A stretch of DNA of 60,260 nt from Gemmataceae bacterium (GTDB lineage Bacteria > Planctomycetota > Planctomycetia > Gemmatales > Gemmataceae): contig JAKEET010000036.1 of NCBI GenBank assembly GCA_022616435.1, forward strand, positions 1 through 60,260. The letters run 5' to 3'. Every line of letters starts with the position of its first letter. Position 1 is the stretch's first letter. The translations under genes were made by a program, and so were the position numbers. Shown in pieces: positions 7,933 to 16,586 of this stretch. The notes below the pieces were generated by a model. It had not been told where the DNA came from and did no database searches. It saw only the letters and a list, made by a program, of their open reading frames with translations.

Positions 7933-8967
7933 TCAATGACCGCCCCTGCCCAGCAGCTCGTCGCGATAGGCGAACACCGCCGGCGTGCCCCCTGTGTGCA
8001 GGAAGACGAGCGGCTGATCGCGGCCGGTTCGCCCCTGGCGCACGTCGTCGATCAGTGCGGCCATCGCCTTGGACGTGTAGGACGGGTCGAGCAGGATGCC
8101 TTCGGTCCGCGCCAGGAGGTCGAGGGCTTCGCGGCCGGCCGGCGTCACGGCGCCGTAGCCGGGGCCGATGTAGTCCTGACGGATATCGATGTCGGCCGCG
8201 GTCAGGCGGTGCGGCAGGCCGAGCAGCTCGGCGGTCTGGTTGGCGACGTGGGCGATGTCGGCCGGCGTGTCCCACGGCCAGCGGATCGGGCAGATCAGGC
8301 GAATCTTCCACGGCAAGCCAAGCGCGGCGCGGCCCAGGGCGAGGCCGGCGCCCGTCGCCCCGGCGGCCGAGCAGTACACGGCCGCGGGCTCGATGCCGAG
8401 CCGCTGGGCTTGTTCCGCGATCTCGGCGAGGCACAGGACGTAGCTGACCGCGGCGCGTGGCCGCCCCAGGTGCCGGTCCCATACATAGGGCTTGCGTCCG
8501 GCGGCGCGGAATTCGGCCGCCTTCGCGAGCAGCAGATCGTCAAGCGCCGGACCCAGGGGGGCATCGACGATGTGGACGTGCGCGCCCATCAGGTAGTCCA
8601 GCAAGAGATTGCCCTGGATGTCGTCGTTGTGGGCGGCCCGCGTCAGGAACAGATGGCACTCCAGACCCAGCTTGGCGCAGGCGGCAGCCGTTTGCCGGCA
8701 GTTGTTCGACTGGACGCCCGCGCCCCAGACGAGCAGGTCGGCGCCCTGCTCCAGGGCGTGGGCGAGCAGGAACTCGTTGTGGCGGGTCTTGTTGCCGCCC
8801 ATGAGCATGCCGGTGCAGTCGTCGCGCTTGATGTACACCGGCGGACCGCCGAGCCGCCGGGCGAAGCGCGGCAGTTGCTCGAACGGCGTCGGCAGATGGG
8901 CGAGCGGAACACGCGGCAGGCTGGCGGCGGCCTGGCGGATTTCGTCCGGCGAGAGCAGTGGCGGCAT
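7933..8967 (-). CDS. PLP-dependent D-cysteine desulfhydrase / ACC deaminase family enzyme
   Basis: A 344-residue fold-type II PLP enzyme. The start MPPLLSPDEIRQAA at 8967 matches the family N-terminus; the frame stays open upstream, but that part is a shadow of the isochorismatase-like gene. PTPFEQLPR is followed by YIKRDDCTG and GGNKTRHNEFLL, where the Lys of GGNKTR is the expected PLP lysine. WGAGVQSNNCRQTAAAC is the phosphate/substrate loop and FLHTGGTPAVFAY the C-terminal glycine-rich motif. Family members release pyruvate and ammonia from D-cysteine or from 1-aminocyclopropane-1-carboxylate. Which substrate is used cannot be told from sequence alone. It is co-directional with the next gene at a 26-bp gap. 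Confidence 0.85.
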   Translation of the reverse strand: MPPLLSPDEIRQAAASLPRVPLAHLPTPFEQLPRFARRLGGPPVYIKRDDCTGMLMGGNKTRHNEFLLAHALEQGADLLVWGAGVQSNNCRQTAAACAKLGLECHLFLTRAAHNDDIQGNLLLDYLMGAHVHIVDAPLGPALDDLLLAKAAEFRAAGRKPYVWDRHLGRPRAAVSYVLCLAEIAEQAQRLGIEPAAVYCSAAGATGAGLALGRAALGLPWKIRLICPIRWPWDTPADIAHVANQTAELLGLPHRLTAADIDIRQDYIGPGYGAVTPAGREALDLLARTEGILLDPSYTSKAMAALIDDVRQGRTGRDQPLVFLHTGGTPAVFAYRDELLGRGGH

Positions 8968-8993
8968 GAGGGGTCCTATCAGTCGTATGGGTC

Positions 8994-9872
8994 CTATTGG
9001 GCACTCCCCGGCACCACGCGCGTCAAGTCCGCGCCCATGATCGACGGGCACCAGTGTTTCTCGATGTGCTCGATCACCATGTCGGTGCCGCGGGTGTGGC
9101 TGACGAACGGCGGCTGGCGCGGGTCGTACATGGCGTCGGTGAGATCGCGGGCCAGGACCACGTTCTTGCCGAGCCGCACCAGCTGGCGAATGCCGAACGG
9201 CCTGCCGAGGACGCACATGTTGGTGTGCACGCCCATCAGCACCACGTTGTCGATCCCTTCCTGGACGAGGAAGTTGTAGATTTCCTGGCCGCTGTCGCTG
9301 ACGCCGTCGTAGCCGATGATGTCGAGCGCCGGGTGCTGGCGCGTGAAGCGGCGCACGGCCGGGCCCACGACCGGATCGTCGCACGATCCCTTGGTGGTGT
9401 CGACCGGCAGCGGCGGCTCCTTCTTCGGGTCGAGATGGCACCAGCTCAGGAGCGGCACGGGCGGCTTGCTGGCCTTGGCCTGCTTCAGCCGCTGGCGATA
9501 CGGGGTCCCCTCGTACAGGTCCAGCGTCCCCGAGGGCGCGTGGATGATCATGACGCCGTGGCCGCGCGCCGCCGACAGGACGTCGTTCATCCTGGGCGCC
9601 ATGACGCCGACGCGCTGGGCGGCCAGCTTGCAGTAGTGATCGTCCCACATGTCGCAGACGATGATCGCGGTCGCGCTGACTTTCCAGTCGGCGCTGCGCT
9701 CGACCACCTTGAACTTGCCGCTCGCGGCGGGGTCTTCGCGCCGTTCGCGCAGGCTGAGCCGTAGCGTGCCGGCGAGCTTCGGACGGTTGGCGACGGCTTC
9801 CGGGTCTTTCTGCTGCGACGCCAGCGGCGCGGCGAGACAGCACAAGGCGAAGATGGGAATTGCGTGGCGCAT
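8994..9872 (-). CDS. Secreted isochorismatase-family cysteine hydrolase
   Basis: A 292-residue protein. The start at 9872 gives a clean signal peptide (MRHAIPIFALCCLAAPLASQQ); an upstream ATG at 9920 would bury it. The alpha/beta hydrolase-like core shows the family's Asp near the start (IIVCDMWDDHYC) and the nucleophile loop VVLMGVHTNMCVLGRPFGIR, with Cys in the expected TxxC place. VDTTKGSCDDP is a candidate for the lysine region. Relatives cleave isochorismate, nicotinamide or other amides and ureas. Export from the cytoplasm is unusual for the family. It probably shares a transcript with the PLP enzyme downstream. Confidence 0.8.
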   Translation of the reverse strand: MRHAIPIFALCCLAAPLASQQKDPEAVANRPKLAGTLRLSLRERREDPAASGKFKVVERSADWKVSATAIIVCDMWDDHYCKLAAQRVGVMAPRMNDVLSAARGHGVMIIHAPSGTLDLYEGTPYRQRLKQAKASKPPVPLLSWCHLDPKKEPPLPVDTTKGSCDDPVVGPAVRRFTRQHPALDIIGYDGVSDSGQEIYNFLVQEGIDNVVLMGVHTNMCVLGRPFGIRQLVRLGKNVVLARDLTDAMYDPRQPPFVSHTRGTDMVIEHIEKHWCPSIMGADLTRVVPGSAQ

Positions 9873-9993
9873 CGTGAAGCGTCCCCCAGCGCCCGAGCCC
9901 GACGCGCAAGCGAGGGTCACGTTGCCCTCGCTCGACGCCGGACCGAGGCCACTCCACGATAGTGGGATGCGGTCACGGATGCAAGCGGCGAAC

Positions 9994-10647
9994 TCAGTCT
10001 TTCACGACGGTGACGATCGGCGTGTTGATGGGCGTCGCCGGCGGACCGTGCTTGGCGATGTCGGCGGCCCAGCGGAACACGGTGTGATAGGAGACCGGGG
10101 CGCCGATGGCGGTCAACTCCCAGGCCTCGCGCGGACGGACCTGGCGGGGCAGGTTGTGGAACGGACGATAGGCCAGCACGGTTCCGGTCTTGGCCTCGAC
10201 CAGCGACGCCTCCAGCTCGTACTTGTAGCGCGTGATCGGCGGCGCGCCGTTCGCGTACCCCACCACCTGGACCGCGTACTTGCGCGACCCGCCCACGACG
10301 ACCACCAGCTCGGCTTCTTCCACCCGGTCGGTGTGCCATTCTTCATGGTAGCCGGCGTGGTCTTGGTGCCAGCGATGGGTCTCTCCCTTGGGAGTCAGAA
10401 ACGCCATCTTGTGCGGCCGATTGCCCGCCTCGAACGCGGCGGCGATCGCCACCGGCTCCCCCTTCAACGCCGGCGCCAGCTCATCGGGGAATTTCGCGCG
10501 CGTGAGGAGGATTGGCTCCTCCTCCGCCGCTGCCTGCTCAGTTTCCCCTTCTTCCACGGGTCGCTGATTGCCGAAGAGTCCGAGTTGCATGCCCATCGCG
10601 AAGAAGCCGATGGTGCAAAAGACCGCACAAATCACATAGGGCTTCAT
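9994..10647 (-). CDS. Membrane-anchored or secreted protein of unknown function
   Basis: From the start at 10647 (GGGGAAAC lies upstream) the product is 217 residues with an N-terminal hydrophobic segment (YVICAVFCTIGFFAMGMQLG) followed by an acidic linker. The rest is a compact domain with WHQDHAGYHEEWH, rich in His and Trp, and a strand-rich middle (AELVVVVGGSRKYAVQVVGY). An in-frame start 25 codons upstream would place the hydrophobic segment internally and is less likely. The His-rich motif may bind a metal, but no family was recognised. Confidence 0.5.
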   Translation of the reverse strand: MKPYVICAVFCTIGFFAMGMQLGLFGNQRPVEEGETEQAAAEEEPILLTRAKFPDELAPALKGEPVAIAAAFEAGNRPHKMAFLTPKGETHRWHQDHAGYHEEWHTDRVEEAELVVVVGGSRKYAVQVVGYANGAPPITRYKYELEASLVEAKTGTVLAYRPFHNLPRQVRPREAWELTAIGAPVSYHTVFRWAADIAKHGPPATPINTPIVTVVKD

Positions 10648-11004
10648 GGCCGTTTCCCCGGTATTGCACAGGAGAATGGGATGGAGTGCCGAGTACCCAA
10701 CTTGCCGGTGGGCAGTGATCACAGGCCGCCCGCGGCAAGAACACTAGGGGCGCGTGGGCAGCATGCAAATCTAGCTCAAGAAACCCACTGATGCGAAATG
10801 CGTCGTTGAAATTTGGACACGGCGTTCGCGTATCGGAATCCAGGAGGCTGGCGCATCCAGACGGCGCCTTCCGACGGCTTTCATAACCCGTTACTTGGCT
10901 ACGTGTTAATCGATTGCCTTGCGCCTGCGCGTTATACACACACACGCGTCACACGTGTCGGCGTCCGCATGGCCGTGAACCCAGCGCCTCATTGTAAGCC
11001 TGGT
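10648..11004. other. Gene-free stretch of 357 bp
   Basis: No convincing coding sequence is seen on either strand. It contains a short CA/CG dinucleotide-rich patch near 10936-10960 (ACACACACACGCGTCACACG). Promoter elements for the minus-strand gene ending at 9994 should lie in its left part, but no clear -35/-10 pair was identified. Confidence 0.4.
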
Positions 11005-12195
11005 TCATTTCACGACTTGCAGCTCACGACCCACCTCGGCGAACGCTTGCATTGCGCGGCCGAGCTGCTCCGCCGTGTGCGCCGCCGATAGCTGGATGCG
11101 AATCCGCGCCTGGCCCTGCGGCACCACCGGGTAACTGAAGCCGATGACGTAGATCGCCTTCTGCAAGAGCTTGTCCGCCATCGCGGCGGCGACGACCGCG
11201 TCGCCAAGCATGACCGGGAGGATCGGGTGCTGGCCCGGCTTGAGCTGGAAGCCGTCCGCTACCAGACCCGCGCGCAGCGCTCGCGCGTTGGCGTGCAGCC
11301 GGTCGCGCAGCTCGTTGGATTGCGACGCCAACTCGAGCGCCTTGCGGGCGGCGCTGACGATCGGCGGCGGCAGCGAATTCGAAAAGAGATACGGCCGCGA
11401 CCGCTGCCTCAAGGTATCGACAATCTCCTGATGCCCGCAGGTGAAGCCGCCGGCCGCCCCGCCCAGGGTCTTGCCCAGGGTGCTGGTGAGGACGTCGATG
11501 CGGTCGAGGCAGCCGAGCGCTTCGGCCGTGCCGCGGCCGCCCGGGCCAAGGATGCCGGTGGCATGGCTGTCATCGACCATGACCAGGGCGTCATACTTGT
11601 CGGCCAGGGCGCAGATGTCGGGCAAGGGCGCCAGCGAGCCATCCATGGAGAAGACGCCGTCGGTGGCGATCAAGCGGAACCGGCTCGCCTTGGCGGCTTG
11701 CAGGCCTTGTTCCAGATCGGCCATGTCGCGGTTCTTGTAGCGATGCCGCTGCGCCTTGCAGAGGCGGATGCCGTCGATGATGCTGGCGTGGTTCAGCTCG
11801 TCGCTGAGGACGGCATCCTCGTCGTTGAGGATCGTCTCGAACAGGCCGCCGTTGGCGTCCCAGCACGAGCTGTACAGGATGGCGTCGTCCTTGCCGAGGA
11901 AACGGGCAAGCTCCGTCTCGAATTGCTTGTGAATCGTCTGGGTGCCGCAGATGAACCGCACCGACGCCATGCCGTAGCCGTACTGCGTCAACCCCTGGGC
12001 GGCGGCGTCCACGATCGCCGGATGGTTGGCGAGACCGAGATAATTGTTGGCGCAAAAGTTGATGACCTCGCGGCCGCCGACGCGGATCGCCGCTCCCTGC
12101 GGACCTTCGAGCTGGCGTTCGCGTTTCGTCAGGTCCTGCCCTTGCAACTGGGCGAGCTGGGCGTGGAGATGATCGCGGAGGCGTTGGCGGCTCAT
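11005..12195 (-). CDS. kbl: 2-amino-3-ketobutyrate CoA ligase (glycine C-acetyltransferase)
   Basis: At 396 residues it has almost the length of the E. coli enzyme (398). The start [10 protein letters not shown] at 12195 follows AAAGGA. Alpha-oxoamine synthase features are clear: [60 protein letters not shown], and the PLP lysine in [14 protein letters not shown]. It splits 2-amino-3-ketobutyrate with CoA into glycine and acetyl-CoA in threonine breakdown. No threonine dehydrogenase (tdh), its usual partner, lies next to it in this window. It starts 17 bp after the kinase gene, so the two are probably co-transcribed. Confidence 0.95.
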   Translation of the reverse strand: MSRQRLRDHLHAQLAQLQGQDLTKRERQLEGPQGAAIRVGGREVINFCANNYLGLANHPAIVDAAAQGLTQYGYGMASVRFICGTQTIHKQFETELARFLGKDDAILYSSCWDANGGLFETILNDEDAVLSDELNHASIIDGIRLCKAQRHRYKNRDMADLEQGLQAAKASRFRLIATDGVFSMDGSLAPLPDICALADKYDALVMVDDSHATGILGPGGRGTAEALGCLDRIDVLTSTLGKTLGGAAGGFTCGHQEIVDTLRQRSRPYLFSNSLPPPIVSAARKALELASQSNELRDRLHANARALRAGLVADGFQLKPGQHPILPVMLGDAVVAAAMADKLLQKAIYVIGFSYPVVPQGQARIRIQLSAAHTAEQLGRAMQAFAEVGRELQVVK

Positions 12196-12212
12196 GGCGG
12201 TCCTTTCACGGA

Positions 12213-13805
12213 TCACTTCCCTCGTTGCTTGCGGATCTCCGCCAGTACCTCGGCGGCGCTCAAATCGTTGCGGTACAGCGTTTCCAGCGCGGTCCAGATC
12301 TTGTCCGCGTCCTCGACTTTGCCCTCTTGCTTCAGGGCGGCCGCACGCTCCAGGATGGGTTGAACTGTCTTCAGCCGGTCGCCGCGGACCGACTTCTTTT
12401 CCAGCTCGGCCAGGCCCTTCCGGGCGCGCTGCACCCAGTCGCGGTCGGCGTCGTTGCCGGCGAAGGCGGTGGCCAGGCTCGACCAGATCTCGCGGGCGCC
12501 GCGCTCGTTCCCCTCGTGCCGCAGCCGCTCGCCCAGCTGATAGAAATGCTGCGCCTCCGTCGGCTGCGGGTTCAAGGCGGCGTCCCGCTTGATGCGGAAC
12601 TTCTCCACTTCCTCCTGGTACGGATGATCCGGGAAACGCCGCTCCAAGGGCTCCAGGTATTCGCGCCAGGCTTGATTCATGTCCGACAGCCGCGACGACG
12701 CCATCAAACGCGCGCCGCGCTCGAACAGCGTGTCGCGGTCGAGCGGCCACATCCCCCACACGATCAACCCGATCACCACGGCCAGGAGCGTGACCAGCAC
12801 GGCGGGATGATTGATGAATTGCGACAGCGCCGAGCCGCGCTTCTGCCGCTCCAGCTCCTCGCGCATCAGCTTGCTCATGAGCGTCGCCGGACCCGGCAGG
12901 CCGAGCGACTCGGCGGTCAGGTCGGTGCGCTGCTCGGCGAGGGTGGCGTCGTTGCCCCCGGACAATTCCGTGTGCTGCAGGCGCCGGTCCAGGCGTTTGC
13001 GCAAGCTGTCGAGCTGCTTGTAGAGCACCAGGCAATCGGGCGGCCGCCTGGCGGGGTCCTTCTCCAGCAGCTGGCAGACGATCTCGTCGATCTCGTAGGG
13101 AATCTCGGGCACCAGCTGTTGCGGCTTGTCGAACTGGGCATAGCGATGCTTGTGCAGCAGATCGAGCACGCCGTTGCCCTCGAAGGGCGGCCGGCCCACG
13201 AGCAGGATGTAGAGCACCACGCCGAGCGAGTACAGATCGCTGCGCTTGGTGACCGGCTTGCCGGAGGCCTGCTCCGGCGAGATGAACTCGGCGGTGCCGA
13301 CGACGCCGCCGGTGGCGGTGAGATGGGTGCTGGCGAAGATCTTGGCGATGCCGAAATCCATCAGCTTCACTTGGCCGGCGGGGGTGCGGATGATGTTGGA
13401 CGGCTTGAGGTCGCGGTGGATGACGCCGTGGTCGTGGACGTGGCGCAGCGCCGGGCAGAGCTGCAGGGCGAGGTCGAGGACGTCGCGCCAGGGCAGGCGT
13501 TTTTGCTCTTCCAGCGCCTCGTCGAGGGTGTGGCCTTCGACGTATTCCATGGCGTAAAAGTAGTGGCCGTTCTCGCATCCCGATTCGTAGAAGCGGACGA
13601 TGTTGGGATGGGTCAGCTGACTGAGCGTTTCGATCTCGCGCTGAAAGCGCTGCAAGAAGCCGATGTCCTGGGCCAGCTCGCCGGCCAGGATCTTCACCGC
13701 TGCCTGCCGTCCGGTGCCTTCCTCCTGGGCCAGGTAGACCCGGCCCATGCCGCCGCGGCCGAGCTCCTTGAAGATGCGCCATTTGCCCAGGCGTTCGTCG
13801 ATCAT
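12213..13805 (-). CDS. Membrane-anchored PknB-type Ser/Thr protein kinase
   Basis: A 530-residue kinase. The N-terminal domain (about 1-270) has every key motif: glycine loop [18 protein letters not shown]-type lysine in AAVKIL, catalytic [14 protein letters not shown], and the EFISPEQ P+1 loop. A juxtamembrane linker leads to one helix ([20 protein letters not shown]). Beyond it lies a ~190-residue outer domain of helical pairs, possibly TPR-like, rich in Trp/Leu/Glu. Kinases of this layout are common in planctomycetes. The targets are unknown; downstream kbl is co-transcribed, which is not proof of a link. It diverges from the channel-like gene across 100 bp. Confidence 0.92.
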   Translation of the reverse strand: MIDERLGKWRIFKELGRGGMGRVYLAQEEGTGRQAAVKILAGELAQDIGFLQRFQREIETLSQLTHPNIVRFYESGCENGHYFYAMEYVEGHTLDEALEEQKRLPWRDVLDLALQLCPALRHVHDHGVIHRDLKPSNIIRTPAGQVKLMDFGIAKIFASTHLTATGGVVGTAEFISPEQASGKPVTKRSDLYSLGVVLYILLVGRPPFEGNGVLDLLHKHRYAQFDKPQQLVPEIPYEIDEIVCQLLEKDPARRPPDCLVLYKQLDSLRKRLDRRLQHTELSGGNDATLAEQRTDLTAESLGLPGPATLMSKLMREELERQKRGSALSQFINHPAVLVTLLAVVIGLIVWGMWPLDRDTLFERGARLMASSRLSDMNQAWREYLEPLERRFPDHPYQEEVEKFRIKRDAALNPQPTEAQHFYQLGERLRHEGNERGAREIWSSLATAFAGNDADRDWVQRARKGLAELEKKSVRGDRLKTVQPILERAAALKQEGKVEDADKIWTALETLYRNDLSAAEVLAEIRKQRGK

Positions 13806-13905
13806 GGCAGGCCGTTCCGCTTCCAAGGAAACCGTCCCCCTTACGAATATACTATCGAAGCTACGCGACTCCTCTCCCCGGAACAATGAACGCGAGACCC
13901 CATTC

Positions 13906-15726
13906 ATGCGGCAGCACTTCATCCTGTGCGGGCTCGGCCGGATCGGCTGGCGCGTCCTGGAGCAACTGCGGACGGCGGGGGCCGACGTCGTGGCCGTGGA
14001 CAACCGCTGCCGGCCCGACGATCCGCGCCTGGACGGGGCGACGCTGGTCTCCGGCGATTGCCGCGACGCCGCGGTGCTGCGCCGCGCCGGCCTGGAGCAC
14101 GCCCGCGGCGTGCTCATCCTCACCAGCGACGACCTGGTCAGCCTGTCCACCGCCCTCTTGGTCCGCGACCTGCACCCGACGGTCCGCGTCGTGGTCCGGC
14201 TGTTCAACCAGCAACTGCTCCCCCGGCTCGGCGCCTGCGTCGGCAACATGCAGGCCTTGTCGGCATCGGCGCTGTCGGCGCCGCTCCTGGCCCTGATCGC
14301 CCGCACCGGCGCCACCGTCGGCGTCGTCCACCTGGGCCCCGAGGGCCGTGGCCCCGAGGGCGGTGGCCAGGAGCGCCGCCAGATCGCCACGCTCAAGATC
14401 GCGCACGGTGCGGCGCTGGTCGGCCGGCGGCTTGGCGATATCGCCGTGCAGCGTCACGTCGAGGTGGTGTGCCATTTGCGCGCCGGGCAGCCGGTGCGTT
14501 TCCTGCGCGACGTCGATCTGGAAGCGCTGGTCGCCGCCGAGGATCGGCTGGTCGTGTGCGGCGCCCCGGAATCGGTGCGCGCCCTGGCGGCGGACGTGGA
14601 CAACGAATCGCTGCCGGAGTTGCTGTGGGCCGGCACCGTCAAGCGTTTCAGCCGCGTCCTGGCCCGCGGCGTCGCCCAGGTCGACCTGCCGCTCAAGATC
14701 TGCGCGACGATCTTCTTGACGGTCGTCATCGCCAGCGTGATCATCTTTCGCTTCGGCATGAAGAACGACACCATCGTCGACGCCTTCTACCGCACGATCA
14801 GCCTGCTCGCCACCGGCGCCGACATGCACGGCCACGACGTCGACCCCGGCTCGTGGCAGAAGGCCTTCATCAGCAGCATGCGCCTGGTCGGCACGGCCCT
14901 GACCGCGGCGTTCACGGCCATCTTCACCAATTACCTGATCCGCGCCAACCTGGGCGGCGCCCTGGAAGTCCGCCGCATCCCGGAGAGCGGCCACATCATC
15001 GTCTGCGGCCTCGGCAACGTCGGCTTCCGCGTCGCCGAGGAGCTGCTGCGGCAAGGCGAGCGCGTCGTCGTGATCGAGTCCAACGCCGCCAACTCATTCA
15101 TCGCGACGGCGCGGCGCCTGGGGGCGGCGGTCATCATCGGCAACGCCAACGTCGCCCAGGTGCTGCGTCAGGCCAACGCGGCCACCGCCCGTGCCGTCGT
15201 CACGGCCACGAGCGATGATCTGGTGAACGTGGAAATCGGCCTGCTGGTGCGCGAGCTGGCCCCGAAGCAGCGCGTCGTGCTGCGGCTGATCGACGCCCAG
15301 CTGGCGCGGACGCTGCGGCAATCCGCCGACATGGGCCTGGCGGTGTCGATCCCCGAGCTGGCGGCGCCGGCTTTCGTGGCGGCGCTGTACGGCGATCAGG
15401 TGCGCGGTATGTTTCAAATCGAGGCGCGCATGGTGGCGGTGTACGATCTGGTGGTTCGCGAATGCGACAGCGATGCTCGGAATACGCCGCTCGAAGAGCT
15501 GGGCCGGGAGCACCGCTTCTTGCCGATGGCGCGGACGAACGCCGCCGGCGCGCAACTCACCTGGTCCGCCGACACGCGGCTGGCGGCGGGCGATCGCTTG
15601 ACGGTGCTGATTTCGCTGGACGACCTGCAGCAATGGCTGGCGCGGGAGACGACGGAAGCGGCTCAGAAGGCAGCGGGGCAGCAGGAACTGGCCCAAACGG
15701 TTCAGTCAACCACCGCCAACGCGTAG
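13906..15726 (+). CDS. Channel-like protein: RCK (TrkA-N) - two membrane helices - RCK (TrkA-N)
   Basis: A 606-residue protein starting at 13906 (MRQHFILCGLGRIGWRVLEQL). An NAD-binding RCK/TrkA-N domain covers ~1-220 (GLGRIG at 9-14). Two membrane helices follow at ~262-283 and ~321-346, and a second RCK unit with GLGNVG at 368-373 fills ~362-595. RCK domains gate K+ channels in response to nucleotides or ions. The loop between the helices, where a K+ filter (TVGYG) should sit, reads LLATGADMHGHD, so potassium selectivity is not supported. It could be a divergent cation channel or a sensor. A RGPEG duplication lies near residue 148. Confidence 0.8.
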   Translation: MRQHFILCGLGRIGWRVLEQLRTAGADVVAVDNRCRPDDPRLDGATLVSGDCRDAAVLRRAGLEHARGVLILTSDDLVSLSTALLVRDLHPTVRVVVRLFNQQLLPRLGACVGNMQALSASALSAPLLALIARTGATVGVVHLGPEGRGPEGGGQERRQIATLKIAHGAALVGRRLGDIAVQRHVEVVCHLRAGQPVRFLRDVDLEALVAAEDRLVVCGAPESVRALAADVDNESLPELLWAGTVKRFSRVLARGVAQVDLPLKICATIFLTVVIASVIIFRFGMKNDTIVDAFYRTISLLATGADMHGHDVDPGSWQKAFISSMRLVGTALTAAFTAIFTNYLIRANLGGALEVRRIPESGHIIVCGLGNVGFRVAEELLRQGERVVVIESNAANSFIATARRLGAAVIIGNANVAQVLRQANAATARAVVTATSDDLVNVEIGLLVRELAPKQRVVLRLIDAQLARTLRQSADMGLAVSIPELAAPAFVAALYGDQVRGMFQIEARMVAVYDLVVRECDSDARNTPLEELGREHRFLPMARTNAAGAQLTWSADTRLAAGDRLTVLISLDDLQQWLARETTEAAQKAAGQQELAQTVQSTTANA

Positions 15727-15926
15727 CGGTCGAGATACTGGGCCAGCTCGGCGTGGCAGCACGTGCAGCCATCGCCGGCCCCGGTGTGGTGCCGAATCTC
15801 ACGAATCGTCCGCAACCCGAAGCCGGTGATCAGGTTGACGACTTGCTCTTCAGTGACGTTCAGGCAACGGCACACGACCTTGGCGGGGCAGGTGTCGCAT
15901 CGTTGGGCAGTGCAGGTGGTGCTCAT
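15702..15926 (-). CDS. Bfd-like [2Fe-2S]-binding protein
   Basis: This 74-residue protein matches BFD-like [2Fe-2S] domains: VCRCLNVTEEQVV supplies CxC and GDGCTCCHAELAQYL supplies CxxC about 32 residues on. Two further Cys pairs at the N-terminus (TTCTAQRCDTCPAK) are extra to the core and could bind another metal. In enterobacteria, Bfd reduces bacterioferritin to release iron. No bacterioferritin gene is seen here. Its 3' end overlaps the channel-like gene by 25 bp in the convergent direction. A Fur-box-like palindrome lies ~40 bp upstream, consistent with iron control. Confidence 0.85.
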   Translation of the reverse strand: MSTTCTAQRCDTCPAKVVCRCLNVTEEQVVNLITGFGLRTIREIRHHTGAGDGCTCCHAELAQYLDRYALAVVD

Positions 15927-15965
15927 CGGGTGAACCGAGCGGGTCGCGGCGGGTGGGATTCCTGC

Positions 15966-15986
15966 AATTGAGATTCCGTCTCAATT
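15966..15986. promoter_or_regulatory. Fur-box-like 21-bp palindrome upstream of the Bfd-like gene
   Basis: AATTGAGA and TCTCAATT form perfect 8-bp arms around a 5-bp centre, 39 bp upstream of the Bfd-like start codon. The inner 19 bp (ATTGAGACGGAATCTCAAT on the gene's strand) has the same length and nearly the same outer 7-mers as classical Fur boxes such as AATGAGAATCATTCTCATT; the central 5 bp differ. Regulation by Fur is inferred from this similarity and from the downstream gene. Confidence 0.5.
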
Positions 15987-16064
15987 CTATCGGACAGGCG
16001 GGCGGTGTCAAGAGGGCGCCATAAAGATTATGAGATTTCTTGGTGCCGGGGTCTCGCCGAATCA

Positions 16065-16187
16065 TCATGCACTTCGGTCGCCGAGCAAGTTCTTCAAGTT
16101 CGCAATGTACTGTTCCTGTGCCGCAACAATCGCCCGAAGCTCCCGCGTTTCGGCCGCGAGGAGATCGACCTTTGACGGATGGCCCAT
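16065..16187 (-). CDS. Very small coiled-coil protein (40 aa)
   Basis: An ATG at 16187 begins 3 nt after the stop of the 96-residue gene upstream, reading MGHPSKVDLLAAETRELRAI and ending ...NLLGDRSA. The sequence is a heptad-like helix (LLAAETRELRAIVAAQEQYI). Tight spacing behind another coiled-coil gene suggests a coupled pair. No family was recognised and it is too short to prove. It could be a regulatory micro-protein or a chance frame. Confidence 0.4.
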   Translation of the reverse strand: MGHPSKVDLLAAETRELRAIVAAQEQYIANLKNLLGDRSA

Positions 16188-16190
16188 GTC

Positions 16191-16481
16191 TCAGCTCTTG
16201 GCGCCGAGCAGTTCGCGCGCGCGCTGTCCCAATTGGCTCTCCAGATCCACGATTTCGACATCGAGCCGTGAGCGTTGCTCCTCGAGCCGGATACGTTCTG
16301 CCTCGAGCTGGCGCAGCTTCGTACGCGTATCCAACGCGCTTCGCAACGGCTCAAGCGGCTCGTTCCCGTCGAGCTGGCGCATTATCGTTTCGTAGTACGC
16401 CTGTTCCTCAGAAGCGAGCAATTCCCCGCGAGCCACCCGCAGGTGCAATCCCCACCAGCGTTGACGTTGTGTTTCGTCCAT
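16191..16481 (-). CDS. Small coiled-coil protein (96 aa), unknown function
   Basis: The start at 16481 follows AGGAG at 8 nt. The N-terminal ~40 residues (WWGLHLRVARGELLASEEQA) look like a small helical domain. The C-terminal half is a long heptad coil (LRQLEAERIRLEEQRSRLDV, then VDLESQLGQRARELL). No signal peptide or membrane segment is seen. It precedes the 40-residue ORF with a 3-bp gap. It resembles short helical hypothetical proteins; I do not recognise a named family. Confidence 0.6.
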   Translation of the reverse strand: MDETQRQRWWGLHLRVARGELLASEEQAYYETIMRQLDGNEPLEPLRSALDTRTKLRQLEAERIRLEEQRSRLDVEIVDLESQLGQRARELLGAKS

Positions 16482-16586
16482 CGTCGATCTCCTGGATGAC
16501 TTGACTGTGTATTATTGCCGATCGAGGTCCGAAATGGGAGGCAAATCGACGATTGGCGCCGCGAGCAGGCAAGCACGAACGCGCCA

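Noticed and set aside
7933..9957. A single 674-residue protein
   Set aside because: Only the C-terminal 344 residues match a PLP enzyme. The upstream part is a shadow of the isochorismatase-like gene in another frame.
10648..11004. A tRNA or small RNA gene in the gap
   Set aside because: No cloverleaf, T-loop GGTTCGAATCC-like motif or strong terminator was found by eye.
11005..13782. A 925-residue fusion containing Kbl
   Set aside because: The N-terminal part is an out-of-frame shadow of the kinase gene; Kbl has its own ATG, ribosome site and standard length.
13906..15726. Classical potassium channel or Trk uptake protein
   Set aside because: No TVGYG filter and only two membrane helices; only the RCK domains are typical.
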